From Corythucha ciliata (Eukaryota > Arthropoda > Insecta > Hemiptera > Tingidae), in assembly GCA_038030265.1 (NCBI GenBank), contig CM075938.1:10269009-10333008 (forward strand): a stretch of DNA of 64,000 nucleotides, given 5' to 3'. This document shows, in pieces, positions 45,233 through 57,110 of this stretch. Numbering within the stretch: position 1 is the first letter of the stretch; each line of letters begins with the position of its first letter. The notes under the pieces were generated by a model. It saw only the letters and a list, made by a program, of their open reading frames with translations, had not been told where the DNA came from and did not search any database. The translations under genes were made by a program, and so were the position numbers.

Positions 45233-45540
45233 CCAAGAAGGCCCGACGACAGCAAATCTCGTAACCTCCAAACCCCATCAAAGCTCCACAGTGAAGCTCC
45301 AAGCCACAGGGAAGCTCCAAACCACAGCAGAGCTCCAAAGCACAGCAAGGCTCCAAACCAGATCTAAGCTCCAAACCACAGCAAAGCACCAAACCACGGA
45401 AAAGCTCCGAACCACATCAAAGCTCCAAACTACAGCAAAACTCCAAACCACAGCAAAGCTCCGGAACACAGTCAAATCCCAAAACACAGCGAAGCTCCGT
45501 AGCACAGGCACCGATCACAGCAAAGCTCCAAACCACAGGC
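45233..45540 (-). repeat. 18-bp minisatellite in unit 2
   Basis: Same array as 41,395-41,880 but about 215 bp shorter, having lost units between AAAGCTCC and ACAGTGAAGCTCC. Confidence 0.92.
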
Positions 45541-45544
45541 CTTC

Positions 45545-48205
45545 AAAAAGCAATTGTGCGGGTTTACACCTTCAAAATGCAATTTTGCGGGTATGAATTC
45601 TCGAAAATCAGTGTCACGGGTTTAGGCCTTCAAAAAGCGATTTTGCGGCTTTACACCTTTGAAATGCAATGTCGCGGGTCGACACCTTCAAAAAGCAATA
45701 ATTTCGGGAGCTCCGATCCTTAAAATACACTTTCGCGGGTATAGACTATTGAAAATAAATTACGCAGGGTTCGACCTACAAACTTAAGTTAAATTCCAGA
45801 AAACGCAAATTATTCTCGGCAAAATGACAATTTCGTGGGATTGGAACTTCAAAGTGCAATTTCGCGGGTTCAGACTTCCAAAACTCAATTTCGCGAGTTT
45901 AGACCTTGAAATTACAATTTTGCAGGTTCAGATCTTGAAAATGAAATGTCGTGGGCTTAGACCTTCCAAATTCAATTTCGCGGGTTCAGACCATCAAAAA
46001 GAAATCTCGCGGGTTTAAACCTTCAAAAATTTAATTTCGTGGTTTTATACCTTTTAAATAAGATTTCGCTGGTTCAGACAGACAATTGAAAATTGACGGG
46101 TTTAGTCCCTCAAAGTGCAATACGCGGGTTCGAACCTTTAAAGAGCAATTTCGTGGGCTTAGACCTACATTCAAAAAGCAATTTTACCGGTTTCGACATT
46201 TAAACTTGAGTTAAATTCAAGAAAAAGCAAATTTGACTGGATGAAATGACAGTCAAATTCTATTTCTCAGGATAGGACCTTGGAGGATGTAATTTTGCGG
46301 GTTTGGATATTCAAAAATCAATTTCACGGGTTTAGCCCTTGAAAAATGAATTTCGTGGGTTCAGACCTGGAAATTACAAGACCGTGGGTTCAGACCTTTA
46401 AAAAGAAATTTAACGAGTTTAGACCTTGAAAGTTCAATTTCGTGATTTAGACCACGTGGTACTATAGGCCTCCAAACGTGAGTTAAATTCTAGAAAAAGC
46501 AAATTTTACTCGAAAAAAACAACGGTCAATATACAATTTTGCGGGTTTACACCTTCAAAAAGTAATTTCGCGGGTTTAGGTCTTCAGAACGCTATTTCGC
46601 GGGTATACAAGCTCCACAAATTCCAGAAAAAGCAAATTTGACTGGACCTTCAAAATTCAATTTTGCTGGTTTCCACATATTACAATAATTATTTCGTGGG
46701 TTTAGACCTTCAAAAGTAAATTTCGGGGAACTATACCCCCAAAAAGCAATTTTGTGAGTTTGGATATTGAAAAAGCAATGTCGCGGGCTTGGGCCGTCAA
46801 AAAGCCAATTTTGCGGAATTTCGTGGGTCTTGACCTTCAAAATACAATTTTGCGGGTTCAGACCTATAAAAAAATTTTCACGGGATTAGACGCTTAAAAT
46901 GCCGCCACTTCGTGGGTTTAGAGCTACAATTGAAATTTCGTGGGGTTGCACTACACCTTCAAAATCCAATTGGTGGGTTAAGACCTTCAAAAATTAATTT
47001 TTTGGGTGTTACAGACCTTCAAACGTGAGTTACATTGTAGAAAATGCAAATTTGACTCGATACCATAACGGTCAAATGCAATATCGCTGGACTAGACTTT
47101 CAGAACGCAATTTCGCGGACTTGAACTTTCAAAATCAAATTTCGCGGCTTTAGATAAAATAATGAAATTTCGCGGGACTCGACCTTCAAAATTAAATTTC
47201 GTGGGTACGGACCTTAAAATGCAATTTCGTGGGTCCAAACCTTCAAAATACAACTTCACGGGTTCAATTCTTCAAAAAGCAATTTCGTGAGTTTAGACTT
47301 TCGAAAAGCAATTTTGAGGGGTTAAAGACCTTCAAACGAGAGTTAAATTGTAGAAAAAGTAAATTTGACTCGTTCAAATGACGGTCAAAGTGGAATTAAG
47401 CAGGATTGGACCTTCAGAATGCGATATTTCACCGGATTAGACCTTCAAGAAGCAATATCAAAAAGAAAATTTCGTGATTTACATCTTCAAAGTTCAATTT
47501 TGCATGTTTGGCTCACTACATTCTCAATTTCGTGGGTCTTTTCTGCTGAAAAGCCAGTATCACGAGGTTGCCTTATCCTTGAACTAATTTCGCGGATTTT
47601 GCGCACTTGAAAATTAGTTTTGCGGATTTTTCCGAGCCAAAAAACAATTTTTATGGGTCTGGCTCTCTATAAAATCGGCAATGAGGATTTTTTTCTCTAA
47701 AAAAAACAACTAAATTTGTGTGGTTCCCTATTTCAAAATAACTTTTAATGGTTTTTCGCTATGAAAAAAATATTTCCATGGATCTGGCTCACTAAAAACT
47801 CGCAATTTAGCGGATCACTCCCTCCAAAAAAACCAAATTTCGTCGGGGTTAGATAATTTAAATTCCAATTACGTGGATTCGGACAGTAAAAAACTATTTT
47901 CGCTCTCCACAAAACGAATTTTTGTGGCACTCTCTCACCAAGAAAACGATTTTCGTGAGTCTCTGGCTAACAAAAACCCCAATTTCGAGGTTTTTGGTGG
48001 CTAAAAAAAAAAAAACCGAATTTCACGATGCCGCCTAGTTTAAAAACCAATTTGGCTTCATTTTGGCGCTTGCAACCCCCCACCAGTTTCGCGGATTTCA
48101 ATTCGTTTGAAGGCAAATTTAGCAGGTTCCCGGCACAATTTCACGGGGCCTGGACGGAACTCTCTACGGGACTTTGTCTTGATTTAGCCACAAAATTGCG
48201 TCTAG
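45545..48205 (+). repeat. sat-3 array in unit 2 and beyond
   Basis: Same satellite as 41,885-43,805. It continues past the end of unit 2 (47,687) as a more diverged form with TTTCGTGGGTCTGGCTC-like units until the gypsy insertion. Confidence 0.85.
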
Positions 48206-48216
48206 AATTAGGTACT

Positions 48217-48318
48217 TTTTATGTATTAAGCACGCGAGAATACGAGAACTGAAAAATCCTTTTTTTATTCACAATTCAAAAACTAATATTTTCTCATATG
48301 TGTAATAAATACACAACA
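48217..48318 (-). repeat. gypsy 3' LTR
   Basis: On the minus strand it starts TGTTGTGTATTTATTACAC and ends TTAATACATAAAA. It is preceded on that strand by a purine-rich CTGGGAGAAAC, the probable polypurine tract (48,319-48,329). Confidence 0.93.
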
Positions 48319-48336
48319 GTTTCTCCCAGGAGTAAA

Positions 48337-49310
48337 CTATAAATCCAGGCGGACGACTGGTCGTCTGAATCGAGTCGAACGACGGAGTGCGTTCGGTGGT
48401 TCGACCTGCTGTTCTACTTGAGGATTCCCGCTGTCATGATGAAAGTATTCCGGAGTGTCATAAGTGGGGTGATGAAAAGAGAAACGGATCTTTTTTCGTT
48501 TTGTAGGTTGAGTTGGTCTCCTGGAGATGGGTGGGACGACATCGATTTCACATGCCGATTTCGGAACGCCAGATGACCGGAGTTGATCTACATGCCTTTT
48601 CACGACGCACCCATTGTCCAATTCAACAAGGTAATGTAGTTTACCGAGCCGTTGAAGGATAGATCCAAACTTCCACCTCTGGTGCGATGAATAATTTCGC
48701 GATTGAACCCGATCACCCGCTGAGAAAAACCTGAGCACAGGTTGTTTACAATGGTCTACCTCTGAAGTGCTTAAAAGAGGGGAAGAGGTCATCAGGTCCA
48801 ATCGAGATCGGATCTGTCGGCCCAAGAAAATTTCTGACGGGGATTTTTCCCCCGAGGTTAGTGGAGTCACTCGGTAGCTCATAAGAATTGTTGATATCTT
48901 GTCCGGCACTGTTCCGATGGTAGAGGACATCGCTTTCAGCTTGGACTTTAGAGTTCTGACGTGTCGTTCAGCCAACCCATTTGTTGAAGGATGTGATGGG
49001 GCTATGAATTGTTGTTCAATTCCATTCGCAGAACAGAAATTTCTGAACTCCTGAGACTTGAAAATTGAAGCATTGTCAGAAACCATCTGGCGAGGGAGAC
49101 CATTTCGGCTGAATACGTCTTCTAACATGGAAATCGTTGAATAAGAAGTGGGAGGAGACTTGGAGGCAATTATCTCAGGCCATTTCGACAACGCGTCGAC
49201 GATTAAGAAGAAAAAATGATTTTGAAAAGGTCCGGCGAAGTCAAACCTCTTGAGGTGTTTCCCACCGATGAGCGGTCTCTTTAGGAGGGTCACTTTTGAC
49301 TTTAGCGCAT
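48337..49310 (-). pseudogene. pol: gypsy integrase core and C-terminus
   Basis: The frame spans 333 codons, upstream end at 49,338. The rve core has D33 (FDFAGPF), D88 (VSDNASIF) and E124 (NGLAERHVRTL), a D-D-35-E spacing, with the usual VDALSKWPEI block. A basic C-terminal tail (RRSTRFRRPVVRLDL) ends just before the polypurine tract. The true reading frame should continue from the H2C2 finger upstream but is offset, so a frameshift lies at about 49,260. All three catalytic residues are intact. Confidence 0.93.
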
Positions 49311-50062
49311 GCGGTACACCGCTTGACGAAACGTTCAATGTCCTGATCGATTTGCTTCCAATAACAATACCACCTTGCTAAATTTTTCATTCGTACAACA
49401 CCTTGGTGCGTCTGGTGAAGTTCATTCAGTACGTGAAGTTGAAGCGATTTCGGAATTACTATTCTAGTGCCACGAAAAATTGTACCGTTGTGAAGAGAAA
49501 ATTCTGCGGAGCTGTTTTTACCTGACATCAGGTCATTGTACAGTTCGAGACAGTCCGGATGCTCTTTGATAGCGCTGGCTATGGACGAATGCGTTAAGAT
49601 TGTGTCGGAAAGTTGAGAAATTACCATATTGAACACAGCGAAGTCGTCATCAGTCGTTAGGGGGGAAGAGGGAAGAGGAGATCGTGAGAGGTAGTCAACA
49701 TTGCTATGCTCTGATGACTTCCGGTGCGAAATTTTGAAGTTGAAGCCTGTAATAAAAGTTGCGTAACGGAGAAGCCGGGAAGCAGTGATGACTGGCATTC
49801 GAGTTTGGAAATTGAAAATGTGGAAAAGAGGCTTGTTGTCAGCTACCAAGGTGAATTTTCTGCCATAAACATATGGATAGAATTTCTTAAGTGCCCAATG
49901 GATTGCAGTTGCCTCCTTATCGAGCTGAGAGTAATTTTTCTCTGTTGTGGACAGTGTACGGGATGCAAAAAATACAGGTTGCTCCTTTCCATCGATTATG
50001 TGAGACAGGACAGCCGAGAGACCAACGGGGCTAGCATCTGTTGCTAAAACTGGATAAAACGC
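49241..50062 (-). pseudogene. pol: gypsy RNase H and integrase zinc finger
   Basis: Starts abruptly at the RNase H block YPVLATDASPVGLSAVLSH, followed by SRTLSTTEKNYSQLDKEATA, FTLVADNKPL and HRKSSEHSNVDYLSR, then the integrase H2C2 finger region (LHQTHQGVVRMKNLARWYCY, CTACAKVK). The open frame extends upstream to 50,221 only because it overlaps the protease in another frame. No RT residues precede it. Confidence 0.92.
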
Positions 50063-50378
50063 TATACTGGACTCGGACGGTGACAATGCCGACGAGTTTG
50101 AAAGTCTGACCCGTATACGTTCGAAAAATGGTAGTCGTAGGCATGATTTTCGTGGGAAGATGTAGCTTACGATATTCACGCTCCGGAATGATTGTGACAG
50201 GACTTCCTGTGTCGATCTCAAAGGTCTGAATTCTTGACCCTAGGGGTAACTCGATGGTGAATTTTCTGGTGTACGAAGTCCCCTCGTTGTACATTTTGTT
50301 TAGTTGAATTAGATTTCTTATGGCCGTGTCGTGATCAGACTCTTCTACCGATGAGCTGTCTGTATCAAGGGCTCTCAC
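50063..50378 (-). pseudogene. gypsy aspartic protease
   Basis: Contains FEIDTGSPVTIIPEREY (active-site DTGS). The protein runs to GIVTVRVQ and is then joined directly to the RNase H segment at about 50,065, in a different frame. The retroviral-type protease normally processes Gag-Pol. Here the downstream RT is deleted. Confidence 0.88.
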
Positions 50379-51144
50379 GCTTTCAAACTTCCTGCGTTTG
50401 GCTCGTCGGCAGACCTTGAGAACATGACCAGTCTTGTTGCAACCGTCACAATGAAGCCGTTCGCGAGGAACACGACATGTTGAGGCATAGTGGTTATTTT
50501 TACCACACCGAAAGCACTGAGTTCGGCTTGTAGGTTTTGGACAAGAGACGGTGGCAGTGGATGGTGGAGGGGAGTTTGCGTAGTAGTGGTTACGATTGCT
50601 TGTGTGTGGACTTTATGGACGGTTGTACCTTCTATGACACAGTTTCCTTGTTGAGAAGACTCATGGGTCAACGCGATTTCAACGGCTTGATCGAAATTAA
50701 GTGTCTTTTCGCAGAGAAGTTTGGCTCTAATGTCGCGATCGGCAATTCCCCGAACAAACTGCGCTCGCAGAAACAAGTCATTAACGGATCTGTTGCACTC
50801 GTTGTTGGTACAAACGAAGTTGCTAGAAATGCTCAGATTTCGTAGGGCGACGAAGTATTGTCTGATCGTTTCATCAGGAGATTGTACCCTGGAAAGGAAT
50901 TTGTGTTGTTCGACTACTTCGTTTCTTGAAGGGGAAAACTGCGTTTGAAGAAGAGATATCAATTCATCGTAAGTGCGTTCGGAAGGCGTGTCCCGGTGCG
51001 GTGAGTGCAGCCAATGTTTGGTAATGCTTGCTGCCAACACAGTTGATCAAAAATGTTGATGGATGGGGTTCCGGGAATTGACGAGGGCAGCCGAGACAGA
51101 AAATCGCGCAATAGAGAAGCCAGGGCGTTCACCTCCTCCGACAT
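50375..51144 (-). pseudogene. gag: gypsy gag with two zinc knuckles
   Basis: Starts at ATG 51,144 (MSEEVNALASLLRDFLSRLP), shifts frame near 51,040 and continues with TYDELISLLQTQFSP, EQHKFLSRVQ and ETIRQYFVALRNLS, a typical gypsy gag. Two CCHC knuckles (CFRCGKNNHYASTC and CDGCNKTGHVLKVC) are encoded at about 50,410-50,520 in yet another frame. Confidence 0.88.
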
Positions 51145-51178
51145 CGCAAACGGTTAAGAGTTTTATCCTCATCGTCAC

Positions 51179-51280
51179 TTTTATGTATTAAGCACGCGAG
51201 AATTCGATAACTGAAAAATCCTTTTTTTATTCACAATTAAAAAACTAATATTTTCTCATATGTGTAATAAATACACAACA
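51179..51280 (-). repeat. gypsy 5' LTR
   Basis: 102-bp partner of the LTR at 48,217-48,318. On the minus strand it is followed by GTGACGATGAGGAT, probably the primer binding region. Confidence 0.93.
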
Positions 51281-51285
51281 GTACT

Positions 51286-52205
51286 GTTTTTGGTTTTTTT
51301 GTTTTTAAGCCATGGATTAGCGCTTTTTATCAATTTCAGACGTGGATTCGCGTTTTTTCGCAATTTTAGCCACGCGTTAGCGCTTTTTTCATAATTTTAC
51401 CGCGCGAACTACTTCCTCTTCCCCATTTTGGCCCAGAATCAGCTCTTTTTCTCAAGTTTGTCCATTAGTCAGCAATATTTTTCAATGTTGGCCACAAAGT
51501 AGCGTTTTTCCCCAAAATTTTGCAGCGTGAATTACCAATGTTTCCCATTATCAATAAGAAATGAGCGTTTTTTCCTCGATTTGAGCCACGCACTTTACCG
51601 TTCGATCTCAATTTTAAGCTCTTTTTTTCGACTTTATCCGCGAATTAGCTGTATTTCTCAGTTTTAAGCGCGAAGTAGCGTTTTTCTCTAAAAGCCACGT
51701 GAACTAAACGTTTTTCTGTAAAAGCCACGCGAATTTTAGCGTTTTCCTTTCAAATTTAGCATCGCGAATCGTCGATTTCTTTCTCTTTCTGCCAAGAGCG
51801 AGCGCTTTTTCTCGATTTCAGTCATGATTTAGCATTTATCAGGTTCTTTAGCCGCGAATTAGCATTCGCACTCAATTTCAGCCGTGAATTAGCGTTTGCA
51901 TCGATTTCAGCCGTGAAACAGCGTTTTTCTCTAATTTAGTCGCGAATTAGCGATTTGTTCAACTTTTAGGCGTGAAATCAGCACTTTTTCTCAATTTTAG
52001 CCAGCAAATTTGCGTTTTAGTTTTTTTATCAATTATAGCTGCGCACTCGGCGAAAAGTACAACGTTTCTTTTTTGTTTGTTGTTTTCTTGTAAGGGCCAC
52101 CGTAAACCCGTGTTTACTTTTTTCTATTTTTTGGCTTGGAATTTGTTTCGAGAGGCTGCGAAGCAGCGCATTTTCCCAAATTTAGCCGCAATGCGAGCGC
52201 TTTAA
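51286..52205 (+). repeat. sat-2 array, plus orientation
   Basis: Diverged TTTTTCTCAATTTTAGC / CGCGAATTAGCG units up to about 52,205. Confidence 0.82.
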
Positions 52206-55200
52206 TTAAATAAAAGCCGGTCGAATGGAATGAAAATCGCCAATAGGATCGAGCCAAATCGCAGTTTCACAGTCTAACCAGAAGCCAAGCTCTTTCTTTT
52301 CACGTTATTACATCCATGAAAATAAAACCTAAAAATCCCTTTTTTCCCGTATTTATCCTTTTGGGGGGCCCGGGGTGGTCTGCCCCCCCTCCCCTTTTCA
52401 CCCTGACCCTTACCACAGTACGCCGCTACCACGAGGACGACTCCACAGTCAGACAAACAACAATTCTAGCGTCAAACTGATCAACGATTAGTCGTTGTCA
52501 ACTCGTTTTTAGGCTTCCTACTGTTGTGTTCTACTTTTCATAGCAAGCGTCCTACTTTTCGAGCCAGGCGTCCTCGGAAACCATTTTTTTTTTGTTTTTG
52601 ATTGAGCTATAGGTGCACTCAAATGCTACAAAGGATCCATGGCCTCCATACTGTTGTATTAGGTTTTATAAACGACGTGTGGTTAACGTCGAAACTTCAA
52701 ATTCAACGTTTACGCTTACTCCGGACGACAAATTTCCCTTAGACGTGCGAAAAAAAGTTTTATGAGATTCTACGAATCAGAAAGACGTTGTACTGAGTTC
52801 GCAATTTATTCGATTTGTCCCGGAAAGATGGCAAAGCCACGCCGTGTTATAAACTTGGCAAATGAAATGATTAGTGACCCACACGCTGAACACCCTCACC
52901 CTTCCTTGTACGCTGCAATTTTTCTACGTTCCCATGATCGTCAGGTGTTACTCATTCATTAATATTTATGCAACGTGTATGAGCCTAATTTATTCACGTT
53001 CTTTTTTTGTATTCAACTGAAAGCAAAAGGTCATATTCACACCTACTTTTTTGCATCGATGAGAGCGTTCAGTGGGTTCTCTTTTTTAGCTCTGATTCTT
53101 ATACTCTTTTATCTTAATCGGAAATTTAGTGAAAAAATAATCGATTTCAATTTTTTTTATTTGTCCTACGCTGATTTTAATTTACGTAGGATTTCGTTGA
53201 ATTCATCCCACGATTTGTTTAAATATATATTACCTATGTTTAACGTGTGAGTTTTTGTCCCCCCTTCTCACCAACTCACTAAACCACACCTCCACTCCAC
53301 CAACCAACACTCTTCTCATTCAAAGCAACAAGGGCGACTATTATGATAACGAATAGACTGGTCTAATCCTAAAAACCTCAACGCTTCATCAACTGCAGTA
53401 CATAAAGCCAGTTTATAAATCCTCCCTAGGGTTCTAATTATTGTACTGCCAAGTCATGCATTTTAATAGGATGGAGGCTAAAACGAATCTCTCACAATCC
53501 CCCCCCCCCTCACACACACACTATAAACCACAGCACCAACCCTTCTGATCAAAACCTATAATATGTATGGAGAGCGATTTCGATTTTTATTTTTCACGTG
53601 GTTTCAAATTGAAGGATTGTCGTGATGATGAGGGGGGCGGGCGAGTGTAGTTCAAATGAAAACATTTTTTGTTTTGTTAAGGGCAGGCCACTCATTTGAG
53701 ACAAAAAACAGCGTGTCTCTTCCGTCTTGAGGGGTTACAAACACAAGTGGCCTGCGATACGGCTCTATACGAAAAAGGAAGTGGTGAGTAATACAAGGGA
53801 AATATAATTTCTTTGGAAAGTCTCACCAAGTTGAACAGGAAAAAGGAAGCATCCGGCCGCCTTTTCTCCGATTGAAAACCTCCATCAAATTGCCTCGAGG
53901 CTGTAACTATATACGTTGCGGAATGAAGAAAGGATGGATCACAGAAATCTCCTCCCCTCCACCACCACCCAATTTACTGCCCCCTTATCCAAACTAAACC
54001 CTTTTAACAAGCGCCGATCCTTGTGATTGTGCTAATTGCATCATCTCTCCCTTCATTGTTGCCCTTTTGATTACCGCATTCAATGCTTTAAAGAAGATAC
54101 CCCTCCCCCCACGAATTCTCCACTCCACCCCTCCCACCGATAGTAAACATTACCACTACAAGCCACTCCCACACGTCCTTATCCCGGAAAACTGCTTTTC
54201 GGGGATCTTGTTTGCTCACTTGTTATACTGCCTTTTGCTCGGATAAGTGAAAGGAAGGAGAAGAAAACATTTTGAGTGAAATTACGAAAAAGGGTTGGGT
54301 GGAATTCGAAGGAGACTGATTGGTGGTCGAAGAGTGCGGGGGGGGGGGAGGGTCTTAAAATGAGTTCTGATCAACCATCAAGAGGGCAAATGAAGGTCTT
54401 CGTCTTGTTATAATTGACTACTAGAAGATTCGCGAGGGACTAGCGTTGCATAAAGAATTACAAATGTCATGATTCCCCGCGAATTGAGTTAACGATCTAT
54501 TGATCCGAGTCCTCAAACCCACCGCAATTTTTTTTTTAAACGATCTTCATTTTCGTTTTCTTGTTCCCACCTGTTCATCCAATCAATTGAACGTCTGATT
54601 GTGAGTCTAAATTCGAATTATGAACTCACCATGAGGTCACTTTGTTTTCTCACTCTCTCTCATATAGTAAACAAATGACGGTACTCTCTTTACTTTAGTA
54701 GTGACAGACGCTGGCCACAAAATAAGTTTTTATACTTTTTCAGGCTCCGCAAAGTCTCAATTCCACCCACCCCCCTACTACACTTCTCTAAATCCTCCTT
54801 ACCGTCCTCATCACTCGCACTAAAATAAATAAAAACAATCTCTTGAGTCATCAGTGAAATCGAGACGGTCCATAGTATACATATACGGTGCAGTGTCTGT
54901 GTGTGAGTGAAAAGGAAAGGCGAGTCTCTCTCACTCTCTCTCTCTCTCACTCAGATCATTCGACCACGAAACCACTCGAAAGCCGTTAAATAAGCCGCCA
55001 CACAGGCGGCGAAAACAAGTTTATAGTCCGTCTCGTAGTTTGAATCAGAATGACTCGTTATCACTTTGACAATCGAAATCGGCCCAAACTTTATTTCCCC
55101 CCCCCACCCCTTCCCACCCTTCTTCTCTTCTTGGTCGGATTGGAAGCCCTTGGTGATGATGATGATGGGTGTGCTGGGTGGGGGAGGAGGTTAAAATATA

Positions 55201-56040
55201 CTCTCGCGTTGTCCTTTGGACGTCAGACCTCGTTTAGCTCGACGAAAATATTCCAGAAATGTTAACTTCTCAATTCACGTTTAATTATGGTTTCAAATTC
55301 AACCCATTTATGGATCGAGGAATGCATTCATAAAAAAAAACTGCCTCAAAAGCTCAAATTAATAACTGTACCGCATGAAAATTTTTAGCTAAAATTTCAG
55401 CGAATTAAAAAACCGGAAAGTTAATATTTTGGTGGTACAATACAGCGAAGAGGGAGAGACAAAACCTGTTCAATATCATTTTTGCTGTTCTTTAAAGCGA
55501 TTTTTTTTTACGTAGCTCTCTATTTCATTGACAAATGTCGATGCATTTAATTTTAACGTTTGGCGATTAATTTCAGCTTTCTCTTCATTTTCTTTGCTAT
55601 AGGAGGTCCACCATAAATTAGCTTCTTATAAGTTTAAATTGATGAAAGTCATTAGTCAGGCTTTTTTCTCTATCTATCTCTATCTCCATCTTTTTTTTTT
55701 TTTCATCCCGAAGCGAACGATGATGATCTCAGAGTGAAATTAGCATAGCCATGATAATGTACCCACCTAGTGCTTTGTATAGTTTCGAAGACGTACATTT
55801 ATTCTTATGAGCTTTCTCATTTGGCCATATGGTGAATGTGGGGAATTCCGGGTCTCCGTCAACTAAAATTTGATGGGAGGACGAAATCCGCAAATATGAG
55901 GACAAGCAAAACATTTTCTCTACCTGCTCAATGTTACACGAAAGCGGAGAGAGGTTGTAAAATAGGTATGGAAGCTGAAAGAGCGTTATGCAGGTCTCTG
56001 CCTATCTTATAGTAGCTATAGTAGTTATCGGACCTACTGA
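52206..56040. other. single-copy-looking block, no gene recognised
   Basis: Begins with a GGGGGGCCCGGGG / GCCCCCCC palindromic stretch near 52,365 that may be a DNA-transposon end. Contains C runs (53,500; 54,107), a G run (54,338), a CT-rich microsatellite at about 54,920-54,950, and T runs. Open frames are below 95 codons and unrecognised. Confidence 0.6.
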
Positions 56041-56555
56041 GAGGGCGATTTTTGCGCCAGAGATTCTCGCAACCATTATGATACTTTGCTGAACGCTGTG
56101 CAACTAATAATTCGCGCTCTAAATAACACGCTGATCGGCTCCCCGTCAGTCATGCTGACAACATGTTACCAGGTGTGTGCCTTCTTCCCGCCCCGGCTTG
56201 ATGCCTTGAAAGGCACATAACCGGGTTAAGACGGACATGACCCAACCGGAAGTGACACGAGCAAGTCCTTGTTATCCTCGCCCCAATCCCCGTCAGCCGT
56301 GCCAGTTGGTCAGGGCTGGCAGGTTACCGGAATGGACCGCTTAGCGGCGGGGGGTTTACAGGTGTTGTGTGGGACGAGGAGTGACACTCGTTGATGTGTT
56401 ATGAGGCAACTGATGTGCAGCTATCATTGACCATTGAGCATATTGAGAGCGTCATAGGACGCTGTGAACGCGGTATGGGACGGTTATAGTCAGCGGTGCT
56501 AATTGCCAGTCAAAGAGTACTACACACGGGGTATCCTGTACCTCCGATCTGTTCA

Positions 56556-57110
56556 TCATGGCGGGTCCTGTGCCTCTACGGTGCTGCCAAGCGTTTGCAA
56601 AGACCAAGAGGCGACGTGTCGTTGCTTTTGTTGTAAGAAGGCGGCTGAGGGCCTAAGGTATTGGGAGCTGAAGAGATCGCACCTTAGCAGAATGTGCTCC
56701 ACTGCTTCCGGTTCACTGCCGCAGGGACAGTTTGGTTCATTTCGGCGTTTTTGGAAGTGTAATTTGCCGTTAAAGGAACCATGGGCGGAGAGAAGCTGTA
56801 CTGCCGGGTAGCTGAGGAAATTCCACTTCTTTCACAGCCGGTCCTCGATTGATGGGAAGATGAGACGCGTGTGGCGCCCTGTCGTTCCACTGTTCCATTC
56901 AGTTTGCCATTGGAGGGTGGCCGCGCATCGGCATTCCTTTAGATGTTCAGTCGGAGTCAGAGACGAAGGGATGTCAGTCATCCAGGGTGGGGTTTGCTGC
57001 GTTTCTCCGAGGATTCAAGCTCTTGTAGCAGCTCGGATGTCTAGTTCCAGGTCTAGTGGTAGGACGTCAAGTGCTAGGTGAGACGCAGTTGAATAGGCTC
57101 GGAGGGCTGC
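56556..57110 (-). pseudogene. LINE ORF2 C-terminus with CCHC motif
   Basis: Continues with RRFFIAALRAYSTASHLALD, then, after stops, LIFPSIEDRL, LSAHGSFNGKLHF and CPCGSEPEAVEHILLRCDLF, the C-X-C...H...C motif near the end of R1/jockey ORF2. Two adjacent TGA codons at 56,553-56,558 close the frame. Confidence 0.85.

Larger units (their letters stand above)
43811..47687. repeat. tandem segmental duplication, unit 2
   Basis: Second copy of 39,941-43,810. The breakpoint sequence ATTTTTTTC occurs at the unit 1 start, the inter-unit junction and the unit 2 end, consistent with a microhomology-mediated duplication. Similarity by eye is very high across several kilobases. Confidence 0.93.
48212..51285 (-). 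mobile_element. Ty3/gypsy LTR retrotransposon, internally deleted
   Basis: LTRs of 102 bp each (48,217-48,318 and 51,179-51,280) differ at about three positions. A 5-bp target duplication GTACT lies at 48,212-48,216 and 51,281-51,285. On the minus strand the order is gag, protease, RNase H, integrase, as in gypsy, but the whole RT between protease and RNase H is missing. At 3.07 kb it is well short of a normal gypsy element. It inserted between sat-3 and sat-2. Confidence 0.95.

Noticed and set aside
50537..50845. Plus-strand open frame over the gypsy gag
   Set aside because: Antisense shadow. The minus-strand frame carries the recognisable gag motifs.
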